A stretch of 64,000 nt of DNA. Source: Paenirhizobium cremeum (GTDB lineage Bacteria; Pseudomonadota; Alphaproteobacteria; Rhizobiales; Rhizobiaceae). The notes under the pieces are model-generated. The model ran no database searches and was not told where the DNA came from. It was given only the letters and a program-made list of their open reading frames with translations. Shown here in pieces: positions 51,757-59,099 of the stretch. The stretch lies in NCBI RefSeq assembly GCF_022884085.1, contig NZ_JAGGCS010000003.1, positions 281,437 to 345,436 on the forward strand. The letters run 5' to 3'. The first letter of the stretch is position 1, and each line of letters opens with the position of its first letter. Both the position numbers and the translations under genes were made by a program.

Positions 51757-52917
51757 ATGGCGAGACACAAGTTGACTGAGAAGGCGTGCAAAGCGCTTTC
51801 CGAACCGGGGATTTATTCGGACGGAGATGGGCTCTACCTGCGCGTTCGGCCAGGCGGCAGTAAGCAATGGCTTTTTGTCTACAGATGGGAAGGCAAGCGC
51901 GCCGAGTTGGGTCTGGGTGGCTATGGCGCTGGCACCGCGCCCGTCCCGGTGTCCTTGGCTCGTGAGAAGGCTGCAGCGATACGTGACATGCTGGCGCGCA
52001 AAGAGGATCCAAAGGCAGACAAGAAGACCGGTGCGACCTTTGCAGAGATCATGGAGGACGTCATCAAGGTCAAGGCGAAGTCTAGTAAAAACGAAAAGCA
52101 TCGCCAACAGTGGGCAATGACGTTGCGCGAATACGCCAAGCCGCTCCACGACCTGCCGGTGGCAAAGGTGACGATCGACGACGTTGTAAGGACGCTGAAT
52201 CCGATATGGGAGACTAAGCCGGAAACGGCAGACAGAACCCGAATGCGCATAGCGGCCGTGATGGACACCGCAAAGGCGAGGGGTCTTTTCAAAGGTGATA
52301 ACCCGGCAGCATGGCGCGGCGCACTGGAAAACCTCCTACCGGCCCGCAATAAGCTTTCGCGTGGGCATCATCCCGCGCTCGACTACAAGGCAATGCCCGC
52401 CACCATGAGGGCTTTGAGGGAATCCAGTGCGGTATCGGCGCGAGCCGTTGAATTCCTTTGCCTGACAGCTTGCCGGTCTGGTGAGGTTCGGGGTGCAGTT
52501 TGGTCCGAAATCGATCTGGATGGGGCTTTGTGGGTGATACCAGCGGTCCGCATGAAGGCAGGTGCTGAGCATCGCGTACCGTTGACCGATAGGGCTGTAG
52601 CCATCCTTAAGACGCAGAAACAGGCTGCGACGAGCGATCTAGTGTTTGAAGGCGGGAAGGTGGTAACGCCCATCAGCGATACCGCCATGAACAAGAGCTT
52701 ACGTGCCGCGTCAGGCGACAAGACAGTGACGATCCACGGGATTCGAAGCACGTTCAGAGATTGGGCTGGGGACGAGACACACCATCCGCGAGACGTGATT
52801 GAAATGGCGCTGGCACATACGGTCAGGGACAAGACGGAAGCCGCCTACCGTCGTCAGGATGCACTGCAGAAGAGGAGGGCACTCATGGACGATTGGGAAA
52901 GGTATTGCACCAAGTAG
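51757..52917 (+). CDS. int: Tyrosine-type site-specific integrase
   Basis: 386 aa phage-type integrase (P4/DUF4102 arm-binding class). N-terminal arm domain with SDGDGLYLRVRPGGSKQWLFVYR, then a SAM-like core-binding domain, and the catalytic domain with R in TACRSGEVRG, HGIRSTFRDWA (H-x-x-R), and ALAHTVRDKTEAAYRR (H...Y nucleophile). It marks the left end of the island. ATG 51757 follows a GGAT-like ribosome site; the frame upstream to 51694 is not part of the family. Confidence 0.95.
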   Translation: MARHKLTEKACKALSEPGIYSDGDGLYLRVRPGGSKQWLFVYRWEGKRAELGLGGYGAGTAPVPVSLAREKAAAIRDMLARKEDPKADKKTGATFAEIMEDVIKVKAKSSKNEKHRQQWAMTLREYAKPLHDLPVAKVTIDDVVRTLNPIWETKPETADRTRMRIAAVMDTAKARGLFKGDNPAAWRGALENLLPARNKLSRGHHPALDYKAMPATMRALRESSAVSARAVEFLCLTACRSGEVRGAVWSEIDLDGALWVIPAVRMKAGAEHRVPLTDRAVAILKTQKQAATSDLVFEGGKVVTPISDTAMNKSLRAASGDKTVTIHGIRSTFRDWAGDETHHPRDVIEMALAHTVRDKTEAAYRRQDALQKRRALMDDWERYCTK

Positions 52918-52934
52918 GCGCAGTTTCCCTATTG

Positions 52935-53019
52935 ACAATTTTGTATAACGCCATTAGCGTCCATTGGCTTTGAATGCAGATATGCCAATCAAAGCTCATG
53001 AGTCAATCTACAAAATTGT
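52935..53019. promoter_or_regulatory. Paired inverted 11-bp sites before alpA
   Basis: ACAATTTTGTA (52935-52945) and its exact reverse complement TACAAAATTGT (53009-53019) bracket the intergenic region between int and the AlpA-like gene. They could be operators for the AlpA-type regulator or excisionase sites. TTGACA (52932-52937) overlapping the left copy may be part of a promoter. Confidence 0.5.
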
Positions 53020-53051
53020 ACAAACATGTCAACCCCGGAGGAGAAAAAATT

Positions 53052-53267
53052 ATGGAAGCTGCCAACGACAACAAGCCCCGCCTCATGAACCCTAAGGAAG
53101 CGGCCGAGGCCACTAGCCTTTCGCGGACGCTTTTGACCCTGATGGCGACGGAAGGACAGTTCCCTAAGCCAGTCCAGCTGACCGAACGGCGCATCGCATT
53201 TGTGCGAGCGGAGGTTGAGGCTTGGATTGACCAGCGGATCGCCAACCGCGCGCAGGTGGCGGCATGA
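53052..53267 (+). CDS. AlpA-like transcriptional regulator/excisionase
   Basis: 71 aa. MerR-like helix-turn-helix of the AlpA/phage excisionase kind (MNPKEAAEATSLSRTLLTLM ... FPKPVQLTERRIAFVRAEVEAWIDQR). Residues 3-7 are AANDN. Strong GGAGGAGAAAAAATT ribosome site before ATG 53052. It likely controls int and excision. Followed by a 56-aa frame with ATGA overlap. Confidence 0.85.
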   Translation: MEAANDNKPRLMNPKEAAEATSLSRTLLTLMATEGQFPKPVQLTERRIAFVRAEVEAWIDQRIANRAQVAA

Positions 53268-53434
53268 TCCGCGAGAACGAGGGACGCGAGCTGCTTGAGC
53301 GACTTGAGGACGTTGTGACGAGCCGAATTCAGCAAATGGCGTCGAGCGATACCGATCTGACCGAGGCCGACGTCCAAAGCCTTGCCAACCACTTCACCAG
53401 GACACACACCCTGGCTTCTTTGAGTAAAGCCTAA
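53264..53434 (+). CDS. Small helical protein, 56 aa, unknown
   Basis: Frame MIRENEGRELLERLEDVV... ending in HTLASLSKA; predicted helical and charged. Its ATG overlaps the AlpA stop (ATGA), so translational coupling is likely. A hairpin (53466-53489) follows it. Not recognised. Confidence 0.6.
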   Translation: MIRENEGRELLERLEDVVTSRIQQMASSDTDLTEADVQSLANHFTRTHTLASLSKA

Positions 53435-53508
53435 CCAAACCCGCCACACCACCAACCATCAACCGCCTGCCGGCACCGTCGGCGGGCTTTCCAGCCATGG
53501 GAGGCAGT

Positions 53509-53658
53509 ATGACCACTACCAAGCCAGACCCCGACCGCCCTTACCGTGGGCGCCGCATCACTTGGGCGGAGTTCTACCAACTCACCGGTCGCGACCCCGC
53601 CAACGACAATCACAAGGAGAACGCTGATGACAAGATCGATTCCCGTCGCGCCGTTTGA
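53509..53658 (+). CDS. Small protein with ANDN motif, 49 aa, unknown
   Basis: Frame MTTTKPDPDRPYRGRRITWA... with PANDN at residues 30-34 and a basic end. GGGAGGCAGT ribosome site just before ATG 53509. It overlaps the next gene by 32 bases. Unknown function; the ANDN motif recurs in neighbouring proteins. Confidence 0.6.
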   Translation: MTTTKPDPDRPYRGRRITWAEFYQLTGRDPANDNHKENADDKIDSRRAV

Positions 53659-53842
53659 TGGCGTCGCTGACGTCTGGGACTACATCCACCTGTCGACCGA
53701 CGGCATGCCCAATCTACCCGTAAAGGTCGTTGGCGTCGCCGCTGGCGACTATGACCCACCGCGGTACATAGTCCAGTACCTGAACAAAACCGGCAAGCTC
53801 GCGCTTGGCTATTCGGTGGAGGTGAAGCCGTGCAAGTCTTGA
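53627..53842 (+). CDS. Small protein, 71 aa, unknown
   Basis: Frame MTRSIPVAPFDGVADVWDYI ... ending VEVKPCKS, mixed beta/alpha pattern. AAGGAGAACGCTG precedes ATG 53627. Overlaps the preceding and following small frames; typical of phage regulatory/early genes. Not recognised. Confidence 0.6.
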   Translation: MTRSIPVAPFDGVADVWDYIHLSTDGMPNLPVKVVGVAAGDYDPPRYIVQYLNKTGKLALGYSVEVKPCKS

Positions 53843-54087
53843 ACGTTAGGCGCACCCCTAGCGGTGAAACGCATGGAGTAAGGCAGGTGGCGCAGTTCGA
53901 TGTCCAGCTGACGCCTGAGTGCCGGATCCTCGGATGCCGCCTTATGCGCGCGCCGGACGGCAGCCACTTCGTATATGGCCCGATGGGTCGCCAAGGCCGT
54001 GTGGTCACTTTCGGCCATGATCTTGCAGTGAAGATGACCAGAGAGGCCGTTAGCGCCAATGACAACCGCCGCAACCACGCAGTCTAA
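53830..54087 (+). CDS. Small protein with ANDN motif, 85 aa, unknown
   Basis: Frame from GTG 53830 (VQVLNVRRTPSGETHGV...) with SANDN at residues 75-79 close to the C-terminus (NRRNHAV). The beta-rich core (FDVQLTPECRILGCRLM) suggests a small folded domain. It overlaps the following ATPase gene by 29 bases. Not recognised. Confidence 0.6.
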   Translation: MQVLNVRRTPSGETHGVRQVAQFDVQLTPECRILGCRLMRAPDGSHFVYGPMGRQGRVVTFGHDLAVKMTREAVSANDNRRNHAV

Positions 54088-55699
54088 GCCCGATCCGCGC
54101 GAAGCCATTTGGGATTATCGATACTCGTTCGCCGGCCGTCTTTCTGGCGAAATGTGCCTTAGGCCGCCAGGCGCAACATCACGCGGAGACTTGTTGCCCG
54201 TCGCCCATTGGGTGGACGTCCCAGCGGACCAGATAGACCAACTCGCGATCCTCACCGACAGCCTGCAGAAGTTCGACGCTGATGCGGACGAGGAAACGCA
54301 AATGCTCACCGTCTTCGACGGTGACCGCGCCATCCCGGCGCCGTTCGCGTGCACAGTGCCGCAAAGCATAGTCGACGCTGCGCGCGATGTCTGCGCAGGC
54401 CGTGCGGACTCGCTAGCTGATGTCATGTGCGAGCCAAAGCGAACCGCTGCAAACGACAATGTGCCGGATGAGCTCTACGACTTCCTTGATCTCTACGGCG
54501 GATCGATCGGCATGGGTCGGCTGTACAATGCGACCGTCGACCGGGTGAAGGGCAACATCTACAAGCATGGTTCCGCCTTCTTCTTCGAATGGGGGCCACC
54601 ATCTTTGCGACAAGTCAGGAAGATCGAACTGCCGCCCAAGCGCCGCGATCCGCTTAACTTCATCACTGCGTCGCGCTTTGCTCACAGGCCAATCCCGGTG
54701 CGCGAATGGTTCCTTGAGGGGCTGATACCGAACCGGACGGTGACAATCCTCAACGGCGATGGCGGCGTGGGCAAATCGCTTCTGGCACTGCAGATTGCGG
54801 CTGCGGCTGCGATGGGCTGCGAAACGCTCGGGCTTACGCCTACGGCGGATCGGGCGCTCTACATCGGCGCGGAAGATGAGGCCGAGGAATTTCACCGGCG
54901 CTTGGCTGACATCAGTGCATCTATGGACCGTGATCTAGCGTCACTTCATTCGTTACAGGTCCTGTCGCTGGCTGATTCCGACGCCATACTGGCCACGCCC
55001 GACAAGAATGGGACGATGCACCCAACCGACCTATGGCTCGAAATTGCGGAGCATGTTGAGAAGTTCAAACCGCGGTTTGTCGTCTTCGACACCGCAGCCG
55101 ACTTGTTCGGCGGCGACGAGATCAAGAGGCCGCATGTACGCGGCTTCATTGCCCTTCTGCGCAAAATGGCGATCGAAGGTGATTGCGCCGTTTTGCTTCT
55201 GGCTCACCCCTCCGTTGAAGGCATGAAAAGCGGATCCGGTTCTTCCGGATCAACAGCTTGGAATAACAGCGTGCGAAGCCGCCTCTATTTGACGCGGCCG
55301 ACTGGCGACTCCATTGACCCCGATGCCCGAGTACTGAAGACGATGAAAGCCAACTACGGCACGACAGGCGATGAAATACGACTACGTTGGAAAGCCGGTG
55401 CGTTTGTTCTTGACGACGGTACCCCCAGTCCAGCCGCCGCGCTCCTGGCTAAACGGGCCGATGACATATTCATCCAGCTGCTTGATGGCATCAACGCCAG
55501 TGGCCAGCGGGTGTCATCATCGAAATCGGTCACCTACGCGCCTTCTGTGATGGCCGATATGCCAGGCGCGGCAGGGGTTAAGAAGAAGGAGCTTGAGGCC
55601 GCCATGAAGCGCCTTCTGGCGTCCGGCAAGCTGAGAGTTGAAATGGAAGGGCCAGCTTCGAAGCAGCGACAGCGGCTAGTTGCCGTGCATTCCAACTGA
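54059..55699 (+). CDS. RepA-like AAA ATPase/helicase
   Basis: 546 aa. N-terminal unknown region to about residue 205 (includes AANDN at 130-134), then a RecA/RepA-like hexameric ATPase core: Walker A GDGGVGKS, Walker B-type FVVFDTAADLFGGDEIK, and ALLRKMAIEGDCAVLLLAHPS. The C-terminal part (about 480-546) may be winged-helix (GVKKKELEAAMKRLL). Likely replicative or primase-like DNA helicase of the element (AAA_25 type). TTCCAAC repeats begin at its 3' end. Confidence 0.85.
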   Translation: MTTAATTQSKPDPREAIWDYRYSFAGRLSGEMCLRPPGATSRGDLLPVAHWVDVPADQIDQLAILTDSLQKFDADADEETQMLTVFDGDRAIPAPFACTVPQSIVDAARDVCAGRADSLADVMCEPKRTAANDNVPDELYDFLDLYGGSIGMGRLYNATVDRVKGNIYKHGSAFFFEWGPPSLRQVRKIELPPKRRDPLNFITASRFAHRPIPVREWFLEGLIPNRTVTILNGDGGVGKSLLALQIAAAAAMGCETLGLTPTADRALYIGAEDEAEEFHRRLADISASMDRDLASLHSLQVLSLADSDAILATPDKNGTMHPTDLWLEIAEHVEKFKPRFVVFDTAADLFGGDEIKRPHVRGFIALLRKMAIEGDCAVLLLAHPSVEGMKSGSGSSGSTAWNNSVRSRLYLTRPTGDSIDPDARVLKTMKANYGTTGDEIRLRWKAGAFVLDDGTPSPAAALLAKRADDIFIQLLDGINASGQRVSSSKSVTYAPSVMADMPGAAGVKKKELEAAMKRLLASGKLRVEMEGPASKQRQRLVAVHSN

Positions 55700-55801
55700 G
55701 CTTCCAACCGCGTTCCGACCACATTCCAACGGGTTCCAACCGGAGTTCCTTCCAACCCCCTATAACCCCCGCCCGGTCGGAACACCGGTTGGCAGTTGGA
55801 A
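55690..55801. repeat. TTCCAAC iteron-like array
   Basis: Six TTCC(A/G)AC units in direct orientation begin at 55690, 55702, 55713, 55724, 55734 and 55750 (spacing 12, 11, 11, 10, 16), followed by inverted copies GTCGGAA (55776-55782) and GTTGGAA (55795-55801). The near-helical spacing right after a RepA-like ATPase gene suggests a replication origin or operator array. Confidence 0.65.
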
Positions 55802-55836
55802 CTGCCCCGGCATGCCAACCTATTTGAGAAAGCAAC

Positions 55837-56016
55837 TTGACCACCAACACAACAGCAGCAAGGCTGCGTGACATCGCCGATCGGCTCGCGCGCCTAGCGC
55901 CGTCCCATCGGGATCCTCATCAATTCCATGAAGAGAAAAGCGAGCTGGTCGCGGAATTGCGGGCGCTTGCGGCGAATGATAACAAGCCGCGGGTTAAGCG
56001 GATCGGCTGCCTGTAA
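55837..56016 (+). CDS. Small protein with AANDN motif, 59 aa, unknown
   Basis: Frame from TTG 55837 (MTTNTTAARLRDIADRLARL...) with AANDNKPR at residues 45-52, the same eight residues as in the AlpA-like protein. Helical, charged. GAGAAAGCAAC precedes the TTG. Similar short proteins are frequent in rhizobial prophages. Start codon assignment is inferred. Confidence 0.6.
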   Translation: MTTNTTAARLRDIADRLARLAPSHRDPHQFHEEKSELVAELRALAANDNKPRVKRIGCL

Positions 56017-56043
56017 AAGAAAAGGCCGGCATTCGCGCCGGCC
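56017..56043 (-). terminator. Terminator of the YjzC-like gene
   Basis: Stem GGCCGGC / GCCGGCC (56024-56030, 56037-56043) followed on the reverse strand by TTTTCTTTT. It ends the reverse-strand gene starting at 56231. Confidence 0.8.
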
Positions 56044-56051
56044 TGATCGAC

Positions 56052-56231
56052 TTACTTGGTCTTGGTGGGGTCAACCAGTTTGTAACTGGATCCAGGCTTA
56101 GGCGTGGGAGGAAGAGGCTCGCCGCGAACGACTGTCCTTTCCGGTCCCGCGCCACCGCGCGGCCCAATGATCTGGTATTGACCCGAGCGAGGCGCTTCCA
56201 CGCCAGGACGAAGAGGAGGCTGCTTAGACAT
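56052..56231 (-). CDS. YjzC-like small protein
   Basis: 59 aa. MSKQPPLRPGVEAPRSGQYQ, then GPRGG, ERTVVRGEPLPPTPKPG and YKLVDPTKTK, a pattern of the YjzC family (short, proline-rich, unknown role, common in Bacillus and rhizobia). ATG 56231 follows AGAGGGAAT. Reverse-strand single gene inside the island. Confidence 0.75.
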   Translation of the reverse strand: MSKQPPLRPGVEAPRSGQYQIIGPRGGAGPERTVVRGEPLPPTPKPGSSYKLVDPTKTK

Positions 56232-56593
56232 AATGCGCATTCCCTCTGGCCTTGCCAAAATGGCCTTTGGGCGCTATCTACGGAGTTGTCCAGACTACCG
56301 CTTCGGCGCGCGGCTTGCTTCGCGGCAAGCCAGGCAACCGCGGCAAACACACAAAGGGCGTGCCTAGGTTTCGATCTAGGCACGCCTTCTGATTTGCACG
56401 ATCCGACGGAACATTGCAAGTGGTTAATGAAGCGTAAATGGGGGAATTTCTACTTATCCCCGCTTATACGCCGTTCGTTAACAGTGTCAACGCAAATCGT
56501 TAACGAATGGTTAATTTCTTGTGCACGCCGCGCCTATTGCGCGCACCCACCCCTTGAAACTTCAACCGACAATCACCACGCGATGACTGTCAC
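56232..56593. other. Gene-free region of the island
   Basis: About 360 bases with no supported gene. It holds an 11-bp perfect hairpin GGCGTGCCTAG / CTAGGCACGCC (56357-56367, 56376-56386), probably a terminator of the BRCT gene or of a plus-strand transcript, and GTTAAC motifs at 56477-56482 and inside the palindrome TCGTTAACGA (56497-56506), 22 bases apart. Confidence 0.5.
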
Positions 56594-57199
56594 CTACAAA
56601 TGCGATACCCAATGCTCCTCCGAAACGATCCGGATCGGAAGCCCTGCGTCGCGCATTTCAACTGCCTTGAGGATCTTGTTGCCGAACGAAGAGTGCTTCC
56701 AGGACTCCGTCGCGTAGACACCGATGACGAGGTAGTCGGTCTTCCTGTTCAGGCTGCCAGGCGAGGCCCCGCGCTGCATGACCGCATCCTCGCAGTGCTT
56801 TCGCTGACCGAAGTTGAAAGTTCCGGTGAAGCAGTAGCTCCTTCCCGCGAAGTCCAGTTTCGGCGCAGGAGAACACAGGGGCAAAGTCGTCGCTTTCATG
56901 CTTTCACCAAGTTCGAAGTCTCTATTTGAAAACCTATTCAAGGTGTCCAGCAGTTCCGCCTTCTCCTCCTCGTCGACGTGGCCATCGGCCAATATCTCCG
57001 CCACCCTTTGGTAAAGGCGCCTCAGCAAAGGGTGGTTGCTCGACGCGATATTGGCAACTAGCCACTTTTGAAGAAACTCCACCTCCGCCTGATTGATCGC
57101 GCCATCCGCTACGAGGCCACGAGCCAAGCCGATGAGCTCGTCGATCTGCCGGCTGTCAATGCGATCGTTCGATACGTTGTAAAGTAGCTGCTCGTCCAT
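56594..57199 (-). CDS. TerB-like/BRCT domain protein
   Basis: 201 aa. N-terminal half (about 1-90) is helical with a repeated ADG-x-(V/I)-xx-E pattern (GLVADGAINQAEVEFLQKW, ILADGHVDEEEKAELL), resembling TerB-like modules. C-terminal half (about 112-201) is a BRCT-like domain of the NAD-dependent DNA ligase kind (DFAGRSYCFTGTFNFG, LNRKTDYLVIGVYAT, GNKILKAVEMR). Possible role in DNA-end or phage-related processes; not known. ATG 57199 has GGAGGGCAGG upstream. Reverse strand. Confidence 0.72.
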   Translation of the reverse strand: MDEQLLYNVSNDRIDSRQIDELIGLARGLVADGAINQAEVEFLQKWLVANIASSNHPLLRRLYQRVAEILADGHVDEEEKAELLDTLNRFSNRDFELGESMKATTLPLCSPAPKLDFAGRSYCFTGTFNFGQRKHCEDAVMQRGASPGSLNRKTDYLVIGVYATESWKHSSFGNKILKAVEMRDAGLPIRIVSEEHWVSHL

Positions 57200-57276
57200 C
57201 CTGCCCTCCATCTTTCCGGGTATGATGGGGCGCAATGCAATCAAGGTCAACGGTGTCCGGCAAGTGTTGGCAGTAG

Positions 57277-57310
57277 CAAAAAGACCCTCCAGATTTCTCT
57301 GAAGGGCCTT
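57277..57310 (-). terminator. Terminator after the 35-aa gene
   Basis: On the reverse strand GGCCCTTCAG-AGAAAT-CTGGAGGGTC forms a 10-bp stem with two G-T pairs and is followed by TTTTT. It begins right behind the stop of the tiny gene at 57316-57423. Confidence 0.75.
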
Positions 57311-57315
57311 TCGCA

Positions 57316-57423
57316 TTACAGCCCGAAGAAGGCCACTATCGAAGCCAAGCTGATCCGAAGATCAAACTTCAGTCGGATGGTCTTCCTCGACTGGCTGGCT
57401 TCGAGAAGCAAAGAAGCGTTCAT
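57316..57423 (-). CDS. Tiny protein, 35 aa, unknown
   Basis: Reverse-strand frame MNASLLLEASQSRKTIR ... ending in SIVAFFGL, with a basic middle and a hydrophobic C-terminus (a short peripheral or membrane tail). A very good ribosome site (TAGGAGATGCGT-ATG) precedes it and a terminator follows within 40 bases, which makes translation plausible. It is antisense to nothing annotated. Unknown. Confidence 0.55.
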   Translation of the reverse strand: MNASLLLEASQSRKTIRLKFDLRISLASIVAFFGL

Positions 57424-57755
57424 ACGCATCTCCTATTTCTCTGGGCGAAGTCCTTGATGAACCGCGTACCGCCCGCCAGACTTTTGAGGAATTTCCAGAT
57501 TGCAACAGCCCTGGTCGCTTCCCCATGCGCGGCTGTCTCAAGTTGCCTTTTAAGTTAGAGTGCCCCGAGGCTGGTTGCAAGACCCCGGCCTACAATCTTC
57601 ACATGTCGGGACGGCACCACACCCGCGTCCACCTCATGTGCAGAGTTTTTTCTGTGTTTTGATTTTTTTAATCAAACCCGCCTTTACCGGCAGGGGTCTT
57701 CTTCTTATCTGCAATTTAGCATCCCTGATGCTTGAAAACCCGCTGCAGCGACAGC
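57424..57755. other. Gene-free region with AT-rich hairpin
   Basis: About 330 bases between the 35-aa gene and the 370-aa protein. It presumably holds promoters for both divergent units. TTTGATT-TTTTT-AATCAAA (57658-57676) is a perfect inverted repeat in AT-rich DNA, possibly an operator. No further gene is supported. Confidence 0.4.
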
Positions 57756-58868
57756 ATGCGCAAAGATCCGAACAACGGACAGCGCTCTCGAACCTACGAG
57801 ATCCACGTGAGAACTACTGCACAGCACCGCGCGGCCGTGGCCGCTTGGCGCGAACACGCGCCCGCAAACGATTCTGACATTTTCACCACTCCGAGATCGT
57901 CTTCACCTCGTCATGCCGGTCTATCCGATGACTTGGCCGTGATCCTTAAATGGCGCGCCATTTCTCGTCCTCCCGCGGAACCGCTCCGCACAAACTGGTC
58001 GATTATACCGGCCAATGACAATTTCGAGGAAGAGGAGCGCGACGACGAGCCGGCGCCGCCCATAGTCGAATGCGAGCACGAGATACGCCCGACCGTTGGA
58101 GCCCTGATGGCTGCGGTCAAAAACGTAGAGCTCGAACCTCATCGCCCAGGCCTCATAGACAGAAGACCCCTAGGCGGCGACATCGAGAAGCGTGGCGGAC
58201 AGATTGTACGGCTTGGCGCGCTGCGCTTCGGGATCATGCCGACTGTTGCAGATGGCACGACGACACGCCCTGGCAATAACCGGCAAATCATCTCATGGCG
58301 GGGAAAACGCCCGGTGGACCGCTTCGGACGAGCTAAGGGTGCAGATCTTGATGAAGAGGAGGAGTTTGCCAAGCGGCTGCGCCTCGCCAACTGGCTCGGC
58401 TGCTACGCTGGGGAATTCATACCGCAGACTGCCGAAAGTCGAAGAAAGGCGCGAGAGCGTGCAAACCGCGTCAAAGATAGGCCGCTCCCGGCACTGCCGC
58501 CGACGACCATGCCGCTGAACGAAGCGAGGGCTTTCGCCGGTTTGCCACCAGTTGAGCAAGATCCCCGGCCAGTGCTCCCTACTGGATCGCTGGATGTCGG
58601 CGACATTTTCTCGTCATGGGTGGCCATGCCGAAGAAGGCGAACCAGGGGGCAACGATCCGTGATGATGAGCATACCCTTGACCGTGCCGAAGTCGTTTCA
58701 AAACTACCGGCGCAAGACGTCACCGTACTGGATGCGGCCCTCACGGCGCGCAACATGACCGACATTGGCAACGTGGTAGGGTTCGCAGGAAAAGTTGCGG
58801 AGCGGAAGGGGCGCCAGGCGCTGCAAGAAGCCTGCGAACGCCTTTCGAAGATTTTGTCAGCTGCATGA
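57756..58868 (+). CDS. Unknown island protein, 370 aa
   Basis: Unrecognised protein. Acidic, proline- and arginine-rich; PANDS at 36-40 and PANDNF followed by EEEERDDEP at 85-99, then a basic segment (RRPLGGDIEKRGGQIVRLG), a middle part with a tryptophan-rich patch (LRLANWLGCYAGEF) and a C-terminal helix (QALQEACERLSKIL). GTTRPGNN and similar low-complexity parts suggest disorder. ATG 57756 was taken; TTG 57732 is possible. A terminator follows at 58929. Confidence 0.65.
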   Translation: MRKDPNNGQRSRTYEIHVRTTAQHRAAVAAWREHAPANDSDIFTTPRSSSPRHAGLSDDLAVILKWRAISRPPAEPLRTNWSIIPANDNFEEEERDDEPAPPIVECEHEIRPTVGALMAAVKNVELEPHRPGLIDRRPLGGDIEKRGGQIVRLGALRFGIMPTVADGTTTRPGNNRQIISWRGKRPVDRFGRAKGADLDEEEEFAKRLRLANWLGCYAGEFIPQTAESRRKARERANRVKDRPLPALPPTTMPLNEARAFAGLPPVEQDPRPVLPTGSLDVGDIFSSWVAMPKKANQGATIRDDEHTLDRAEVVSKLPAQDVTVLDAALTARNMTDIGNVVGFAGKVAERKGRQALQEACERLSKILSAA

Positions 58869-58928
58869 GTCCCACTTTGCAGACTGGCGCGGATAATAGA
58901 TATCGGGCCTCTCGTAGGGTTCCTAACT

Positions 58929-58955
58929 AGCCAGCCCTCGGGCTGGCTTTTTTCT
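58929..58955 (+). terminator. Terminator after the 370-aa gene
   Basis: Perfect 9-bp stem AGCCAGCCC / GGGCTGGCT (58929-58937, 58940-58948) with two-base loop, followed by TTTTTTCTT. Ends the transcript of the 370-aa gene. Confidence 0.9.
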
Positions 58956-59033
58956 TCCCCATTGCCGGAGGCGCGGATGTACCGCCACGGCGATAAATCC
59001 ACCCGCGACGGCGACGCCGGGTATCGATCGCGC

Positions 59034-59060
59034 ACCGGCCAGGCTTCACGCTTGGCCGGT
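59034..59060. repeat. Inverted repeat before 168-aa gene
   Basis: ACCGGCCA and TGGCCGGT form a perfect 8-bp stem with an 11-base loop, 40 bases upstream of the 168-aa gene. Without a T-run it is more likely a regulatory hairpin than a terminator. Confidence 0.35.
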
Positions 59061-59099
59061 TGCTGCGTTTTCCGTTTTCCAATTATCTGGAACTTCAAC

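Noticed and set aside
55680..55871. 63-aa plus-strand ORF over the TTCCAAC repeats
   Set aside because: Its Pro/Thr-rich start merely reads the repeats and it overlaps both the ATPase 3' end and the 59-aa gene.
56178..56717. 179-aa plus-strand ORF
   Set aside because: It overlaps the YjzC-like and BRCT genes on the other strand, runs through a strong hairpin, and has no family similarity or ribosome site.
57362..57580. 72-aa reverse ORF
   Set aside because: It overlaps the 35-aa frame, which has a much better ribosome site and ends directly before the terminator; the longer frame begins with TTG without ribosome site.
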